Assembly: GCA_030689795.1 (NCBI GenBank)
Contig: JAUYEO010000192.1
Location: forward strand, 1-8,050
Origin: Desulfobacterales bacterium
GTDB lineage: Bacteria; Desulfobacterota; Desulfobacteria; Desulfobacterales; RPRI01
Length of the DNA stretch: 8,050 nt
Direction of reading: 5' to 3'
In this document: positions 6,508 through 8,050 of the stretch, piece by piece
How positions within the stretch are numbered: the first letter of the stretch is position 1
Layout: the number at the start of each line of letters is the position of its first letter
Notes under the pieces: model-generated
Database searches by the model: none
What the model was told of the DNA's origin: nothing
Seen by the model: only the letters and a program-made list of their open reading frames with translations
Made by a program: the position numbers and the translations under genes

Positions 6508-7554
6508 TCATTGTTTTTTCTTTTCAGAATCCAATAGTTTTTTGACTTCGCGGTCAAAGTCGGATTCAAGCATACGATCTTGAATAACCCTGTACTTTTC
6601 ATATTCGCTTTCAGCCAAAGCCACCGCAACTTCATGACTGATCTTGCCGCCATCCTGCAAAATTTCTCTTTCATTAAATTGTAAAAATGCGTCTAATTTT
6701 TTCACCCAGTCTTTCATATACATCAAAACACCTTTTTGAGCCTGCATTTCCGCATAATCAAGATACATGGTGACAATTCTGTTCAGTCCATCCAGTTCTT
6801 TTTCATTAAGATAATTTTTAGCGATACCGACATCGGTTTTTCGTATGGATCCTTCGGGCGCGTTTTTCCAGGTGGTTAAGCCCATATTCTGTTTTTCACT
6901 GCTGACCCTTTGATAAATAATTTCCGCCGCGGTTTCACCGCTTATTGCGAAATGGAGTTTGTTTTGCACGGTAGCAAAAAATTGCCTGGTAATTTCTTCA
7001 TTCGGATCATAGTCAGCGCTACACTGGGCGTAAATATCGGTGATTTTCTGGTAGAATCTGCGTTCGCTTGAGCGGATATCTCGGATGCGCGCCAGTTGCT
7101 CTTCAAAATAGTCTTTGCCGAAAATGGTGTTGGGATTTTTCAGCCGTTCATCATTCATGGCAAAGCCTTTGATCATGTATTCTTTGAGCACTTGTGTTGC
7201 CCATATTCGGAAATGTGTTGCTCGTTGCGAATTTACCCGATAGCCGACAGAGATTATGGCGTCGAGATTATAAAATTCCACATTTCTTGTAACTTCTCTT
7301 TGACCTTCTTTTTGAACTTGTGCAATTTTTGCACAAGTTGAATCTTTATCCAGTTCACCTACAAAAAAAATATTTTGAAGGTGTTTGGTAACGACGCTTC
7401 TATCCACATCAAAAAGTTCAGCAATCTTTGCCTGTGTCAGCCAGACATTTTCATCACGCAAAAATATCTCCACTTTCACCTTGCCGTTTGGCGTAGTGTA
7501 GAGCAAAAATTCAGTGAAGCTGCTTTGTGGAATAATCTGCTGGTTTTTTTTCAT
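6508..7554 (-). CDS. rhuM: RhuM-family (virulence RhuM) protein
   Basis: 348 residues from the chosen ATG. The N-terminal part holds a helix-turn-helix-like segment, VWLTQAKIAELFDVDRSVVT (56-75 of the longer frame, 37-56 here), the usual RhuM opening. Next come TCAKIAQVQ and VEFYNLDAIISVGYRVNSQR (111-130 of the longer frame), then ATHFRIWATQVLKEYMIKGF, all RhuM hallmarks. The C-terminal half is helical and charged, ending in EKKKQ. No signal peptide or membrane segment is seen. RhuM was named from Salmonella SPI-3; its biochemical role is not established, and family members are often mobile or accessory. An in-frame ATG at 7611 would add 19 residues, but the extra codons run through a perfect palindrome (7569-7602) and no start has a good Shine-Dalgarno. 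The 7554 start, 37 residues before WLTQ, fits family spacing better. It may be cotranscribed with aor. Confidence 0.92.
   Translation of the reverse strand: MKKNQQIIPQSSFTEFLLYTTPNGKVKVEIFLRDENVWLTQAKIAELFDVDRSVVTKHLQNIFFVGELDKDSTCAKIAQVQKEGQREVTRNVEFYNLDAIISVGYRVNSQRATHFRIWATQVLKEYMIKGFAMNDERLKNPNTIFGKDYFEEQLARIRDIRSSERRFYQKITDIYAQCSADYDPNEEITRQFFATVQNKLHFAISGETAAEIIYQRVSSEKQNMGLTTWKNAPEGSIRKTDVGIAKNYLNEKELDGLNRIVTMYLDYAEMQAQKGVLMYMKDWVKKLDAFLQFNEREILQDGGKISHEVAVALAESEYEKYRVIQDRMLESDFDREVKKLLDSEKKKQ
7315..7339. repeat. 25-bp perfect palindrome inside rhuM
   Basis: AACTTGTGCAA (7315-7325) and TTGCACAAGTT (7329-7339) are exact 11-bp inverted arms around TTT. It encodes the conserved STCAKIAQV stretch of RhuM. 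There is no T-run suited to termination. Confidence 0.75.
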
Positions 7555-7568
7555 AAGTTTATATCTCA

Positions 7569-7602
7569 ACCCCGTTAGATATTTTGTCATATCTAACGGG
7601 GT
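7569..7602. repeat. Perfect 14-bp inverted repeat in the rhuM leader
   Basis: ACCCCGTTAGATAT (7569-7582) and ATATCTAACGGGGT (7589-7602) pair perfectly around the 6-nt loop TTTGTC. In the rhuM transcript it forms a stable hairpin ending 14 nt before ATG 7554. It contains the alternative in-frame ATG at 7590. No U-tract follows, so it is not a standard terminator. Possible roles are an operator, a translation-controlling leader or an inserted palindromic repeat. Confidence 0.8.
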
Positions 7603-7658
7603 CAATTGCATCGCTCATCAGCAGCGGTAAAAGCAAATATGGCTGCCGTATGATCCTA

Positions 7659-7687
7659 TTTATAGGAAATACGCCCCGATGTGTCAA
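7659..7687 (-). promoter_or_regulatory. Near-consensus sigma-70 promoter for rhuM
   Basis: On the minus strand TTGACA (7687-7682) is followed after 17 bp by TATAAA (7664-7659). The start of transcription would be near 7652, giving a leader of about 98 nt to ATG 7554 or 41 nt to ATG 7611. CCTAT/ATAGG arms (7655-7666) straddle the -10 hexamer and could be an operator. Confidence 0.75.
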
Positions 7688-7749
7688 GAATTGATTGAAA
7701 TCGTTAACAATTTGTCCGGATGTGTTGAAAACGAAGCATACATTTTAGT

Positions 7750-7778
7750 TTGACACCATTTATATATCATTGTATTTT
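7750..7778 (+). promoter_or_regulatory. Candidate promoter for the right-end gene
   Basis: TTGACA (7750-7755) matches the -35 consensus exactly. After 17 bp, TATTTT (7773-7778) is a four-of-six match to the -10 consensus. It would give a leader of about 190 nt crossing both repeats before the ATG at 7972. Confidence 0.4.
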
Positions 7779-7792
7779 AGCAACCGTTCAGC

Positions 7793-7832
7793 CACAGATT
7801 CACACAGATGAACGCAGATGAACGCAGATAGA
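7793..7832. repeat. Four tandem 10-bp repeats (CRCAGATGAA)
   Basis: The units are CACAGATTCA (7793-7802), CACAGATGAA (7803-7812), CGCAGATGAA (7813-7822) and CGCAGATAGA (7823-7832), with up to three changes from the consensus. The wording resembles a dispersed repeat I recall from many anaerobe genomes; this has not been searched. Confidence 0.7.
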
Positions 7833-7865
7833 TTTAAACACAAAGAAATAAGTAACTTTAGGCTG

Positions 7866-7946
7866 AAGGCTGTAGCTTTTTAGACTGTAGGTTGTTAGCT
7901 AAAAACTTGCAACCTAAATGCCTACAGCCTAAAAAGCTACAGTCTA
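7866..7946. repeat. Long imperfect hairpin of the GGCTGTAGG family
   Basis: CTGTAGCTTTTTAG (7870-7883) is perfectly complementary to CTAAAAAGCTACAG (7929-7942), and the pairing extends with mismatches to arms of about 32 nt. GGTTG (7890-7894) and CAACC (7910-7914) close an inner loop. An alternative register pairs TAGACTGTAG (7881-7890) with CTACAGTCTA (7937-7946). GGCTGAAGGC just upstream (7861-7870) and TAGGCTGTAGG (complement of 7921-7931) are shared with the element at 2393-2480. It ends 25 bp before the right-end ATG. Confidence 0.75.
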
Positions 7947-7971
7947 TCCCCTTAAAAGCAGAGAAAATACG

Positions 7972-8050
7972 ATGAAGCTAAAAACAAAATCTATCATCTT
8001 TTGCACGTTTTACACGTCCTTGTTTCTCACATCTTTTTCGATAGCGTCAG
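7972..8050 (+). CDS. 5' end of a probable secreted-protein gene (cut by window edge)
   Basis: An ATG at 7972 opens a frame with no stop to the end of the window (26 complete codons). The translation starts MKLKTKSIIFCTFYTSLFLT and continues SFSIAS. This is a lysine-rich n-region, a hydrophobic core of about 18 residues and a small-residue end, the shape of a Sec signal peptide. The ribosome binding site is weak (GCAGAG at 7959-7964). The hairpin repeat lies directly upstream. The mature protein is outside the window, so no function can be given. The fragment is short enough that a chance frame is possible. Confidence 0.5.
   Translation, partial: MKLKTKSIIFCTFYTSLFLTSFSIAS

Larger units (their letters stand above)
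7612..7971. other. Gene-poor gap between rhuM and the right-end gene
   Basis: No convincing gene was found here. The gap holds the rhuM promoter, a candidate promoter for the opposite strand (7750-7778), a 10-bp tandem repeat (7793-7832) and a long imperfect hairpin (7866-7946). The only small frame noted, at 7679-7753 on the + strand (24 codons), overlaps the rhuM promoter and has no family resemblance. Confidence 0.6.

Noticed and set aside
7679..7753. Small + strand frame of 24 codons starting at ATG 7679, with TAGGAA upstream
   Set aside because: It overlaps the rhuM promoter, has no family resemblance and is short enough to arise by chance.
7793..7946. CRISPR array
   Set aside because: The repeats are 10-11 bp units without unique spacers of regular length.

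Overview
The window looks like a chromosomal segment of a moderate-GC anaerobic bacterium, most likely Desulfobacterota (former Deltaproteobacteria, Desulfobacterales-like). The evidence is an elongation factor G of the mitochondrial-EFG1/spdEFG1 type (known from spirochaetes, planctomycetes and deltaproteobacteria), a tungsten-type aldehyde:ferredoxin oxidoreductase family enzyme, and gaps filled with short palindromic repeats. No taxonomic search could be run, so this is inference.

Layout. 1-249: no gene; a large imperfect hairpin at the left edge (1-79), a second inverted pair (118-161), then the Shine-Dalgarno of fusA. 250-2340 (+): EF-G. 2341-2522: repeat-rich gap. 2523-3242 (+): a small RecA/DnaB/KaiC-like P-loop ATPase of unknown role, closed by a clear intrinsic terminator (3275-3311). 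3418-3446: a perfect-consensus sigma-70 promoter, followed by 3515-4312 (+), a divergent polysaccharide deacetylase (YibQ/DUF610 type) with a twin-arginine-like signal. 4313-4470: convergent gap made almost wholly of inverted repeats. 4471-6420 (-): AOR-family oxidoreductase, whose start is best moved to an internal ATG. 6508-7554 (-): RhuM-family protein with a near-consensus promoter and a palindromic leader. 7555-7971: no convincing gene; promoter elements, a 10-bp tandem repeat and a long hairpin repeat. 7972-8050 (+): start of a probable secreted-protein gene cut by the window edge.

How the genes fit together. They do not form an obvious single pathway: translation (EF-G), an orphan ATPase, an exported envelope deacetylase, a tungsten/molybdopterin redox enzyme and an accessory RhuM protein sit side by side. 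fusA and the ATPase gene are codirectional but separated by 182 bp; rhuM and aor are codirectional with an 87-bp gap. I see no convincing new multi-gene system. The most unusual signal is non-coding: a 20-bp motif (TGATGNNNTCGTAAAAAGTC-like) in six degenerate copies, all intergenic; three of the six begin at, or within about 13 bp of, a stop codon (fusA, the deacetylase and aor). Two other short repeat families share the gaps.
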